6,256 bases of DNA from JBDIAR01 sp039812545 (GTDB lineage: Bacteria > Actinomycetota > Actinomycetes > Actinomycetales > Dermatophilaceae): positions 1 through 6,256 of the forward strand of contig JBDIAR010000186.1 in assembly GCA_039812545.1 (NCBI GenBank), in the 5' to 3' direction. Position 1 is the stretch's first letter, and each line of letters opens with the position of its first letter. Shown here piece by piece: positions 1 through 6,216 of the stretch. The notes under the pieces are model-generated. The model searched no databases. It was not told where the DNA came from and saw only the letters and a program-made list of their open reading frames with translations. The translations under genes were made by a program, and so were the position numbers.

Positions 1-661
<661 letters not shown>

Positions 662-684
662 AGATGCTACGCGTCCACTGTGTG

Positions 685-707
685 GTTCCCGAGATATGGT
701 CGGGAAC
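685..707 (+). other. Hairpin in the 23S-5S spacer, probable pre-rRNA processing structure
   Basis: GTTCCCGA (685-692) and TCGGGAAC (700-707) form a perfect 8-bp stem with a 7-base loop, inside the roughly 70-base spacer between the two rRNAs. Such spacer stems commonly serve RNase III or other maturation cuts in rRNA precursors. That role is inferred from position. No run of T follows the stem, so it is unlikely to be a terminator. Confidence 0.55.
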
Positions 708-731
708 GAAGCGATACGATATCTCCATAGA

Positions 732-850
732 GTTTCGGCTGTCATAGCGAAGGGGAAACGCCCGGCTCCATTCCGAACCCGGAAGCTAAGCCCTTCAGCG
801 CCGATGGTACTGCACTGGGTACGGTGTGGGAGAGTAGGACGCAGCCGGAC
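732..850 (+). rRNA. rrf: 5S ribosomal RNA
   Basis: The stretch has the typical actinobacterial 5S sequence, with internal hallmarks ATTCCGAACCCGGAAGCTAA and GGGAGAGTAGG. The terminal helix is visible: TTCGGCTG near the 5' end pairs with CAGCCGGA at 842-849, including one G-U pair. The length of about 117-119 bases is normal. It sits about 70 bases after the 23S end, in the usual 16S-23S-5S order, and a terminator follows directly. The exact ends are uncertain by one or two bases. Confidence 0.96.
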
Positions 851-858
851 ATACTTTG

Positions 859-890
859 CGAAAGCCCCGCCGATCCCGGCGGGGCTTTCG
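859..890 (+). terminator. Terminator of the rRNA operon
   Basis: GAAAGCCCCGCCG (860-872) and CGGCGGGGCTTTC (877-889) form a perfect 13-bp stem, 14 bp when the outer C859-G890 pair is added, with the four-base loop ATCC. The descending arm runs GGGGCTTTCGTCATT, a weak T tract, as is common in high-GC actinobacteria. It starts only about 9 bases after 5S, which fits termination of the rrn transcript. Read-through into the next gene is possible because the T tract is short. Confidence 0.9.
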
Positions 891-924
891 TCATTCGAGG
901 CGGTTTCGGGACATTGAACACCAC

Positions 925-932
925 AAGGGAGG
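925..932 (+). promoter_or_regulatory. Ribosome binding site of the TPR-protein gene
   Basis: AAGGGAGG lies 7 bases before the ATG at 940. It is the strongest Shine-Dalgarno match in the cluster. It fixes the start at 940 and rules out an upstream TTG at 856, which lies inside the terminator region. I see no convincing -10/-35 pair in the 49 bases between the terminator and the start codon. Confidence 0.8.
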
Positions 933-939
933 CCAGCGG

Positions 940-1950
940 ATGAGCGAGGACGCCAACACTCCAGATCGTCGTCAGCGACGGGACGAGCGTCCACGACGTC
1001 CCGGGTCGCCGGCGCCCGGTGCGGGTAGACGGGACTCTTCCGGACGAGGTGCCCCGGCGCGTGGTGCTCGCGGAGCGGGGGCAACGGGACGAGGATCGGG
1101 CGGCAGGCCACAGGGTGACGCCGGCGGACGCGGCGCTGCGGGCCGACCCCGAGGTGGTGCGGGCAGAGACGAGGAACGGCGCGGTGGCACCCGGCTGACG
1201 CCGACGAGCCCCCGGTTGCCCGAACCGGCGATCGACGAGGACGTCACCGGTGCGGAGCTGGATCGCGCGGTCCACGCGGAGTTGCGAACCCTGAGCAAGG
1301 AGAACGCCAAAGGTGTCGCCCAACATCTGGTGATGGTGGCCCGCCGGCTGGCCGAGGACGATTCGGTCGGCGCGCTGGCGCACGCGGAAACCGCCGCGCG
1401 GCGAGCCGGTCGCGTTGCCGGGGTCCGTGAGTCGCTCGGGTTGGTGGCGTATCACGTCGGCGATTGGGCTCGGGCGCTGCGTGAGTTCCGTACCGTGCGC
1501 CGGCTCTCCGGTTCCTCACATGTGCTGCCGTACATGGTGGACTGCGAACGCGGTCTCGGGCGGCCGGAGCGGGCTCTGGAGTTGGCACGCTCCGCGGAGG
1601 CCGACACGTTGGCGCCGGCTGAACGAGCTGAGCTGGCCGTCGTCGTCTCGGGGATCCGGCGTGACCTGGGTCAGGTCGAGGCGTCGTTGGCCGAGTTGGC
1701 CCAGTCGCCACTTTTGCGAACGGGACGGGGCCAGCCCTGGTGGGCGGCACTGGCATACGCCTATGCGGAGGGAGAACTCGCCCGCGGTCGGGTCACCGCC
1801 GCGCGGGAGTGGTTCGCCCGCGCCGCGGCCAGCGACGTGGACGGGCGCACCGACGCGGCCGAACGGCTCGACGAGCTTGACGGGACGACGTTCGTCGAGC
1901 TCTCAGAGGACGACGACGAGGGTGAGAGCGGGGAGCGCGCCGATGACTGA
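940..1950 (+). CDS. TPR-like repeat protein with RG-rich disordered N-terminus (Rv1691-type)
   Basis: The product has 336 residues. Residues 1-96 are low complexity, rich in Arg, Gly, Ala and Pro, with many RG pairs (around residues 36, 41, 44, 51, 64, 71 and 81), and are surely disordered. From about 97 the protein becomes helical with a family-typical core. There are TPR-like helical pairs near 167-190 (GLVAYHVGDWARALREF), 205-220 (GLGRPERALELARSAE) and 267-298 (WWAALAYAYAEGELARGR). The C-terminus is acidic (SEDDDEGE). TPR folds usually mediate protein-protein contacts. The RG-rich tail recalls RNA-binding tails, but an RNA role is only inference. No catalytic motif or signal peptide is visible. 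The protein matches in kind and position the hypothetical gene preceding the HAD phosphatase and tlyA in actinobacteria (Rv1691 in M. tuberculosis). It is the first gene after the rRNA operon, and its end overlaps the next gene by 8 bases, so the two are very likely co-transcribed. The precise function is unknown. Confidence 0.88.
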   Translation: MSEDANTPDRRQRRDERPRRPGSPAPGAGRRDSSGRGAPARGARGAGATGRGSGGRPQGDAGGRGAAGRPRGGAGRDEERRGGTRLTPTSPRLPEPAIDEDVTGAELDRAVHAELRTLSKENAKGVAQHLVMVARRLAEDDSVGALAHAETAARRAGRVAGVRESLGLVAYHVGDWARALREFRTVRRLSGSSHVLPYMVDCERGLGRPERALELARSAEADTLAPAERAELAVVVSGIRRDLGQVEASLAELAQSPLLRTGRGQPWWAALAYAYAEGELARGRVTAAREWFARAAASDVDGRTDAAERLDELDGTTFVELSEDDDEGESGERADD

Positions 1951-3043
1951 CAAAGCGGCGAACGTTCTGAGCCAGGACAACAGGGATGGGGCGCTGGTTG
2001 CCGGGTACGAGGGAATCGTCTGCGATCTCGACGGCGTCGTGTATCGCGGCGCCCAGGCGGTCGACGGCGCCATCCCCGCGCTGCTGGATTGTCGCCGGCG
2101 TGGCCTTGGCGTGGTGTACGCCACGAACAACGCGTCGCGGGAGTCCGTGACCGTCGCCGAGCAATTGCGCTCCTACGGACTGAGCGTCGAGTCGGACGCC
2201 GTCCTCACCAGTTCGCAGGCGGCGGCCGAGCAGCTGCGTCGCGAATTGCCACCAGGGGCACCGGTGCTGGCCGTGGGCGGCCCCGGAGTGGCGGCGGCCC
2301 TCGCCGAGGTCGGCCTGACGCCGGTCCGACCCGCCGAACGCAAGGACGCGCTGGCCGTGCTGCAGGGCTACGGCCCCGACGTCAGCGCATCCGACCTCGC
2401 GGAGGCCGCTCGGCAGGTTGCGGCCGGTCGCCGCTGGGTCGCCACCAACCCGGATCTGACACTGCCGCACGAGTGGGGTTTCGGCCCCGGGTGCGGCGCC
2501 TTCCTCGAGGTGGTGACGATCGCCACGGGACGCCGGCCGGACGTGGTCATCGGCAAACCCTTTGCACCGCTGTACCTCGAATGTGCGCTGCGTCTCGGCA
2601 GCGCACCCGAGCGCACCCTGGCGATCGGTGATCGGCTGGACACCGACATCGACGGAGCGGCGAACGCCGGGATGGACTCGGTATGGGTGCTCACCGGCGT
2701 GGACCGGCCGGCCGCTCTCGTGGCGAACCCAGACCGCGCCATCCCCACGTTCTTGATGACCACGCTGGCCGGGCTCGGTCGCCCGTATGCCCCGCCCGTC
2801 GTCGAGGGACCCTCCGCGCGGTGTGGCTCTGTCCGAGTCGCTTTGCGAGACAACGGAACACAACAGGACTGGGAGATCGACGACGCTGATGCGGACGACT
2901 CGTGGGATCGCGCGAACGCGATCTTGCGGGCGGGCCTGGCGGTGTTGCTCCACCTACGGGACGGTGCTGACGGGGCGAGTGCCGAAGTGGCCGATCTCGT
3001 CGAGTTGGCATACCGGTTGGATCGGTCCGCCCTCGGCGATTGA
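1943..3043 (+). CDS. HAD-family phosphatase, probable glycerol-3-phosphate phosphatase (Rv1692-type)
   Basis: The 366-residue product carries all HAD motifs. Motif I is DLDGVVY with nucleophile Asp28 and acid/base Asp30. Motif II is ATNNAS around Thr61-Asn62. Motif III is Lys205 in VIGKPF. Motif IV is GDRLDTDI at 229-236 with Asp230 and Asp235. The cap inserted between motifs II and III (about 85-195), with GYGPDVS and TNPDLTLP, is the C2 type of the NagD/p-nitrophenylphosphatase subfamily. Residues from about 290 form an additional C-terminal region ending in a helical segment, as in the mycobacterial homologue of similar length. M. tuberculosis Rv1692, in the same gene order, was described as a glycerol-3-phosphate phosphatase that recycles phospholipid head groups; transfer of this substrate here rests on synteny and family, not on sequence proof. 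The protein should be cytosolic and Mg2+-dependent. The start ATG at 1943 lies inside the end of the previous gene (ATGACTGA), preceded by GGGGAG at 1930-1935, so translation is probably coupled. Other phosphoesters such as pyridoxal phosphate remain possible substrates. Confidence 0.9.
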   Translation: MTDKAANVLSQDNRDGALVAGYEGIVCDLDGVVYRGAQAVDGAIPALLDCRRRGLGVVYATNNASRESVTVAEQLRSYGLSVESDAVLTSSQAAAEQLRRELPPGAPVLAVGGPGVAAALAEVGLTPVRPAERKDALAVLQGYGPDVSASDLAEAARQVAAGRRWVATNPDLTLPHEWGFGPGCGAFLEVVTIATGRRPDVVIGKPFAPLYLECALRLGSAPERTLAIGDRLDTDIDGAANAGMDSVWVLTGVDRPAALVANPDRAIPTFLMTTLAGLGRPYAPPVVEGPSARCGSVRVALRDNGTQQDWEIDDADADDSWDRANAILRAGLAVLLHLRDGADGASAEVADLVELAYRLDRSALGD

Positions 3044-3114
3044 CGCCACCCCCGCGGCGCCTACCGGTCGGCGGTCCCCCCGAGCACTCCACCGCATGCC
3101 GACCATCACCAAGC

Positions 3115-3144
3115 TGTGACGAAACCCGTCACGGGGACTACGGT
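3115..3144 (+). promoter_or_regulatory. Candidate promoter for the lysine-tailed protein gene
   Basis: TGTGAC (3115-3120) as a -35 box and TACGGT (3139-3144) as a -10 box of the actinobacterial TANNNT type are separated by 18 bases. They lie within the only sizeable gap of the coding cluster (3044-3184), and transcription would start near 3150, about 35 bases before the ATG at 3185. The rest of the gap shows no terminator-like hairpin with a T tract. The assignment is by eye only. Confidence 0.45.
3116..3132. repeat. Perfect inverted repeat overlapping the candidate -35 box
   Basis: GTGACG (3116-3121) and CGTCAC (3127-3132) are exact reverse complements around AAACC. The repeat overlaps the proposed -35 box, so a dimeric regulator binding here could control the downstream gene. 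A six-base half-site with a five-base centre is short, and chance occurrence in GC-rich DNA cannot be excluded. I cannot name a regulator. Confidence 0.4.
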
Positions 3145-3167
3145 TGTCGCATACCGAACACCCAGTC

Positions 3168-3175
3168 GAGAAGGG
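3168..3175 (+). promoter_or_regulatory. Ribosome binding site that decides the start of the lysine-tailed protein
   Basis: GAGAAGGG ends 9 bases before the ATG at 3185. An in-frame GTG at 3116 would add 23 residues but has no comparable site. Its added residues would also be encoded by the proposed promoter DNA, so 3185 is preferred. Confidence 0.75.
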
Positions 3176-3184
3176 CACGAGAAC

Positions 3185-4069
3185 ATGGCGATGGAAGGGA
3201 TCCGCGGGTTCATCCAGATGGCGGCCGGACTCGGCGAGCTGACGATGAACAAGGCGGCCGAAGGAGCCCAGGCGGTCCTCACTGTCACCTCCGGAGGCAT
3301 CGGCGGCAACGTGACCTCGCAGGTGTCGACTCTGGCGGACGAGTTGCTGGCAGCCGCGACGTCCAACCGCGACTCGTTGCTGCGGCTCGTCCGCAGCGAG
3401 GTCGACCAGGCCGTCAATGCGGCTCAGGAACTGCCGCTGTTCGAGATCGCGACGATCCAGTCCGCGCTCACCAAGGCGCTCGGGGATCTGGAGGCCATCC
3501 GCGACCAACTGCGTGAGTCCGGAATCGGCCGCGCGGCTGTCGAACGGCTGGGGGTTCTGGAGACCTCCCTGGCGGCCGCGAAGGGCGCCGCCGAGCGACT
3601 CGGCTTCATCGACGACTCGGTGGCCGCGGCCAAGGGAGCGGCCGAGCGCCTGGGCCTGTTCGACGGCGGGCACGAGGAGCGCGCACCAGCTCCGGCCACC
3701 ACGGACGACGACCCGTTCGAGGCTCCGGTGCTCGCGGCAGAGCCGCCCACCCGCCCCTCACGGGCCGCGATCTCGGCCTCCGCCTCCCGCACGGTGCTGG
3801 CACCTGCCAAGAAGGCGGCCGTACGCAAGGGCGCGGCGAAAAAGTCCACGTCCGAGGCTGGCACGGCCGCGCCCGCGGCGACAACGGCGCCGGCCCGCAA
3901 GGCAACGGCCAAGAAGGCCGCCGCGAAGAAGGCCCCGGCGAAGAAGGCCGCGGTCAAGCGGGCGCCCTCGGCGAGCGCCGCACAGGCGGCGAAGGCGGCC
4001 CCGCCGAAGTCGACGGCCCGCCGCCCGGCCAAGAAGGCAGAGGCACCGGCCCCGGCGACCGACAGCTGA
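3185..4069 (+). CDS. Helical protein with Lys/Ala-rich histone-H1-like tail (phasin- or HbhA-like architecture)
   Basis: The product has 294 residues and I cannot assign a firm family. Residues 1-160 are predicted mostly helical and amphipathic, without Cys or a signal peptide. A 17-residue repeat is visible, with ERLG recurring at 120, 137 and 154 and AAAKGAAERLG occurring twice. Residues 163-205 form an acidic, Pro/Ala-rich linker (TTDDDPFEAP). Residues 206-294 form a basic tail of KKA-type units (AKKAAAKKAPAKKA) mixed with Ala and Pro. A helical or coiled-coil body plus a KKAAPAKK-type tail is the layout of mycobacterial HbhA and of phasin-like granule proteins; the tail alone resembles histone H1 and the C-terminal arms of actinobacterial HU-type nucleoid proteins. 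Binding to a polyanion (DNA, polyphosphate, heparan-like glycans) or to granules is thus plausible but inferred. The gene has its own likely promoter and ribosome site, and ends 3 bases before the next start codon, so it probably drives the downstream genes. In M. tuberculosis no such gene lies between the equivalents of its neighbours. Confidence 0.85.
   Translation: MAMEGIRGFIQMAAGLGELTMNKAAEGAQAVLTVTSGGIGGNVTSQVSTLADELLAAATSNRDSLLRLVRSEVDQAVNAAQELPLFEIATIQSALTKALGDLEAIRDQLRESGIGRAAVERLGVLETSLAAAKGAAERLGFIDDSVAAAKGAAERLGLFDGGHEERAPAPATTDDDPFEAPVLAAEPPTRPSRAAISASASRTVLAPAKKAAVRKGAAKKSTSEAGTAAPAATTAPARKATAKKAAAKKAPAKKAAVKRAPSASAAQAAKAAPPKSTARRPAKKAEAPAPATDS
3542..3670 (+). repeat. 17-residue (51-base) coding repeat, about two and a half copies
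   Basis: Within the lysine-tailed protein, the segments beginning at residues 120, 137 and 154 all start with ERLG. The first two continue through a variable six-residue stretch into AAAKGAA. The third breaks off after LFDGG. The protein similarity is clearer than the DNA similarity, which suggests an old duplication kept by selection on the helix. A 17- to 18-residue period suits a stack of amphipathic helical turns. Confidence 0.7.
3911..3955 (+). repeat. 15-base coding repeat encoding KKAxA units
   Basis: AAGAAGGCC recurs exactly at 3911, 3926 and 3941, a 15-base period that encodes successive KKAAA, KKAPA and KKAAV units. Isolated copies of the KKA unit occur earlier (near 3809) and later (near 4031). 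Such short in-frame repeats can change copy number by slippage, altering tail length and charge without a frameshift. Confidence 0.75.
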
Positions 4070-4072
4070 CCG

Positions 4073-4312
4073 GTGCTCGACGAGCCGACGCCCGAAGCAG
4101 CGCCCGAGTCGACGCCAGAAGCAGCGGCTTCTGCGGTTTCGGACGGGCCGACCGGGTCACCGCCAGGACAGAGCACCGGTGACCCGGCCATCGACGAGGC
4201 CCTGGCCGAACTCCGGCGCGTGGGCGACGGCACGCTTCGGGATCGTCTCGAGGCCGGCGAACGGGTGCACGCCGTGTTGCACGCGCGCCTCAACGACACC
4301 GACGAGGGGTAG
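4073..4312 (+). CDS. Small conserved actinobacterial protein (Rv1693-type), function unknown
   Basis: The 79-residue product has two parts. The N-terminal half (to about 35) is Pro/Glu/Ala-rich and disordered, with TPEAA occurring twice (DNA repeat period 24 bases, 4088-4126). The C-terminal half is a compact helical segment, about 37-76 (DPAIDEALAELRRV, then ERVHAVLHARL). Small proteins with this pattern (a DPAxDxALAxL opening and an E-x-VH-xxL ending) sit directly before tlyA in many actinobacteria, including Rv1693 in M. tuberculosis. No function is known to me. The start is GTG at 4073, only 3 bases after the stop of the previous gene and with no clear ribosome site, so translation is probably coupled. 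The stop lies 6 bases before the tlyA start. The position makes a helper role for TlyA conceivable, but that is a guess from adjacency. Confidence 0.8.
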   Translation: MLDEPTPEAAPESTPEAAASAVSDGPTGSPPGQSTGDPAIDEALAELRRVGDGTLRDRLEAGERVHAVLHARLNDTDEG

Positions 4313-4318
4313 CCGGCG

Positions 4319-5245
4319 GTGACCGGCGAGCCCGACGAGTCCCACGAGCCCGCCGATCCGCCCGGATCACAGGCCGTCCCGGTCCCGACGGGGACGAGCC
4401 CCGCGGACCCGGGCCGAGACCGGATCGACGTCGTGCTCGTCCGGCGTGGGCTGGCCAGGTCGCGGGCCGTCGCCCGCGACCTCATCGCCGAGGGCCGGAT
4501 TCGGGTGGACGGCGAGGTCGTGACGAAGGCCTCCCAATCCGTCGCGCCATCCGATGCCCGGATCGACGTCGAACCCAACCCAGACGGTGACCCGGCATAC
4601 GTGAGTCGAGCGGCATACAAACTGGCCGGCGCGCTGGAACGGTTCGCCCCTCAAGGACTCCAGGTCGCCGGCCGACGCGTCCTGGACGCCGGTGCCTCGA
4701 CCGGCGGCTTCACCCAGGTCGTCCTGGCCGCCGGAGCCAGACAGGTCGTCGCCCTCGACGTCGGCCACGACCAGTTGGCGCCCGTCGTGTGCGCCGATCC
4801 GCGGGTCGTCGAAGTCAGCGGTACCAATCTGCGCGACGTGGCGCCCGGGCAACTCGGCGACCCCTTCGAACTCATCGTCGGCGATCTGAGTTTCATCTCG
4901 CTGACCCTGGTGTTGGGCCGGCTGCACGAGGCCGGTATGCCGGGCGCCGATGTCGTCCTGCTCGTCAAGCCGCAGTTCGAGGTCGGCCGGGCCGGGCTCG
5001 GCAAGGGGGGCGTCGTGACCGACCCGCGTCGGCACCGTGACGCCGTGCGCACCGTGGTCGAGCGTGCCGCGGAACTCGGTTGGCTGCTGCGCGATCTCGC
5101 CGTGTCGAGCGTGCTCGGAACGCACGGCAATCGGGAGTACGTCGCCTGGTTCCAGATCCCCGACGACGGTACGGCGGGGCGACGGTCGCCTCGCCCCACC
5201 CTGGACGAACTCCTGGCCGACGCCGGGCTGCCCCCGGCGCACTAG
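4319..5245 (+). CDS. tlyA: TlyA family rRNA (cytidine-2'-O)-methyltransferase
   Basis: The 308-residue product has an S4 RNA-binding domain at about 35-92 (RIDVVLVRRGLARSR, then GRIRVDGEVVTK) and an FtsJ-like, SAM-dependent methyltransferase domain at about 93-280. The SAM-binding motif DAGASTGGFT is at 123-132, with ALDVG at 145-149. The K-D-K-E tetrad is visible as Lys101 (AAYKL), Asp189 (GDLSF), Lys217 (VKPQFE) and Glu273 (NREY); the spacing agrees with the tetrad described for mycobacterial TlyA. In mycobacteria TlyA 2'-O-methylates C1409 of 16S and C1920 of 23S rRNA, and its loss gives capreomycin and viomycin resistance; the same role is expected here. The start is GTG at 4319, preceded by GAGGGG at 4304-4309. 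No later in-frame start precedes the S4 domain. The first 33 residues are a Pro/Asp-rich extension absent from the shorter mycobacterial protein. All key residues are present, so the gene looks functional. Confidence 0.96.
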   Translation: MTGEPDESHEPADPPGSQAVPVPTGTSPADPGRDRIDVVLVRRGLARSRAVARDLIAEGRIRVDGEVVTKASQSVAPSDARIDVEPNPDGDPAYVSRAAYKLAGALERFAPQGLQVAGRRVLDAGASTGGFTQVVLAAGARQVVALDVGHDQLAPVVCADPRVVEVSGTNLRDVAPGQLGDPFELIVGDLSFISLTLVLGRLHEAGMPGADVVLLVKPQFEVGRAGLGKGGVVTDPRRHRDAVRTVVERAAELGWLLRDLAVSSVLGTHGNREYVAWFQIPDDGTAGRRSPRPTLDELLADAGLPPAH

Positions 5246-5293
5246 GCTGGGGACCGCCGGCATCTCCCGGAGCGCTCGTGGAAGGCATAGGTC

Positions 5294-6211
5294 GTGACCC
5301 GCCGCATCCTGCTCGTGGCCCACCCCCATCGCACCGACGTCCAGACCTTGGTCGGCAGGGTGGCCCGCCGGTTGGCGGCCGCCGGGATCGAGGCCGTGGT
5401 GGCCGCACCCGCCCCGCATCTGCGCGACCTCTCCCAGCCCGTCCCCCCGCCGCAGGACGCGGTGGCCGGCGCCGAACTCATCTTCGTCCTCGGCGGCGAC
5501 GGCACCATCTTGCGCGGGGCGGATCTGGCGCACGGGTTCGGCGTGCCGGTGCTCGGGGTCAACCTCGGCCATGTCGGCTTCCTCGCCGAGGCCGAACGGG
5601 AGGACCTCGGCCAGACCATCGAACGCATCGTCAGCCGCGACTACCGCGTGGAGGAACGGATGGCGTTGGAGGTCGAGGCGTCCCTCGATGACGAGACCCT
5701 GGTGCGGTCCTGGGCCCTCAACGAGGTCAGCGTCGAGAAGTCGGCCGCCGAACGCATGCTCGAGGTCACCGTCGAGGTCGACGACCGACCGCTGTCCACC
5801 TGGGCCTGCGACGGGGTCATCGTGGCCACCCCCACCGGCTCGACGGCATACGCGTTCTCCGCGGGTGGGCCCGTGGTCTGGCCGGACGTCGAAGCAATCC
5901 TGCTGTGTCCCAACTCGGCTCACGCCCTGTTCGCCCGACCGCTGGTGCTCGGACCGAAGTCGCGGCTGGCGATCGAGGTGCTCGCCGAGTACGAGGGATC
6001 CGGCGTGATGTGGTGCGACGGTCGCCGGCACGTCGACCTGCCGCCCGGGGCTCGGATCGACATCGGCCGCAGCCGCGAACCCGTTCTGCTCGCCCGGATG
6101 GACGAGGACCCCTTCACCGACCGGCTCGTGGAGAAGTTCCACCTGTCCGTCCACGGCTGGCGCGGCACCCACCGTCCCCATCTGCTGGACGAGGACGTCG
6201 TCACGCCCTGA
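5294..6211 (+). CDS. nadK: NAD kinase (ATP/polyphosphate-type)
   Basis: The 305-residue product makes NADP from NAD in the cytosol. Family motifs are intact: GGDGT at 67-71 with catalytic Asp69; NLGHVGFL at 90-97; NE at 143-144 (ALNEVSVEK); and the Gly/Thr-rich motif DGVIVATPTGSTAY at 173-186 followed by SAGGP. The length equals the usual actinobacterial enzyme (307 residues in M. tuberculosis PpnK, which can use polyphosphate as well as ATP; the sequence alone does not settle the donor here). The start is GTG at 5294 with GGAAGG at 5280-5285. The 48-base gap after tlyA holds no terminator. TAGGCT at 5243-5248, overlapping the tlyA stop, resembles a -10 box but has no good -35 partner. Co-transcription with tlyA is most likely. 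In actinobacteria recN usually follows, here presumably just outside the window. Confidence 0.96.
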   Translation: MTRRILLVAHPHRTDVQTLVGRVARRLAAAGIEAVVAAPAPHLRDLSQPVPPPQDAVAGAELIFVLGGDGTILRGADLAHGFGVPVLGVNLGHVGFLAEAEREDLGQTIERIVSRDYRVEERMALEVEASLDDETLVRSWALNEVSVEKSAAERMLEVTVEVDDRPLSTWACDGVIVATPTGSTAYAFSAGGPVVWPDVEAILLCPNSAHALFARPLVLGPKSRLAIEVLAEYEGSGVMWCDGRRHVDLPPGARIDIGRSREPVLLARMDEDPFTDRLVEKFHLSVHGWRGTHRPHLLDEDVVTP

Positions 6212-6216
6212 CCGCC

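Noticed and set aside
856..939. Earlier TTG start for the TPR protein
   Set aside because: It would begin within the terminator hairpin region, whereas ATG at 940 has a strong ribosome site at 925-932.
1415..1942. Long upstream extension of the HAD reading frame
   Set aside because: It overlaps the TPR gene in another frame and its translation is low-complexity Arg/Ser/Trp-rich; the ATG at 1943 sits just before the HAD domain.
1793..2953. 386-codon open frame on the - strand across the HAD phosphatase
   Set aside because: It is antisense to a gene with all four HAD motifs and has no recognisable domain; a GC-driven shadow.
3044..3060. Possible terminator after the HAD gene
   Set aside because: Only a four-base CGCC/GGCG pairing is present, with no T tract.
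3116..3184. Earlier GTG start for the lysine-tailed protein
   Set aside because: It has no ribosome site and overlaps the inverted repeat and candidate promoter; ATG at 3185 has GAGAAGGG at good spacing.
5243..5248. TAGGCT as a -10 box for nadK
   Set aside because: No matching -35 element lies at 16-19 bases upstream, and co-transcription with tlyA explains expression; noted only in the nadK entry.
4367..6181. 604-codon open frame on the - strand across tlyA and nadK
   Set aside because: It lies antisense to two genes with intact catalytic motifs. Long antisense frames are usual in high-GC DNA, and its translation shows no recognisable domain.
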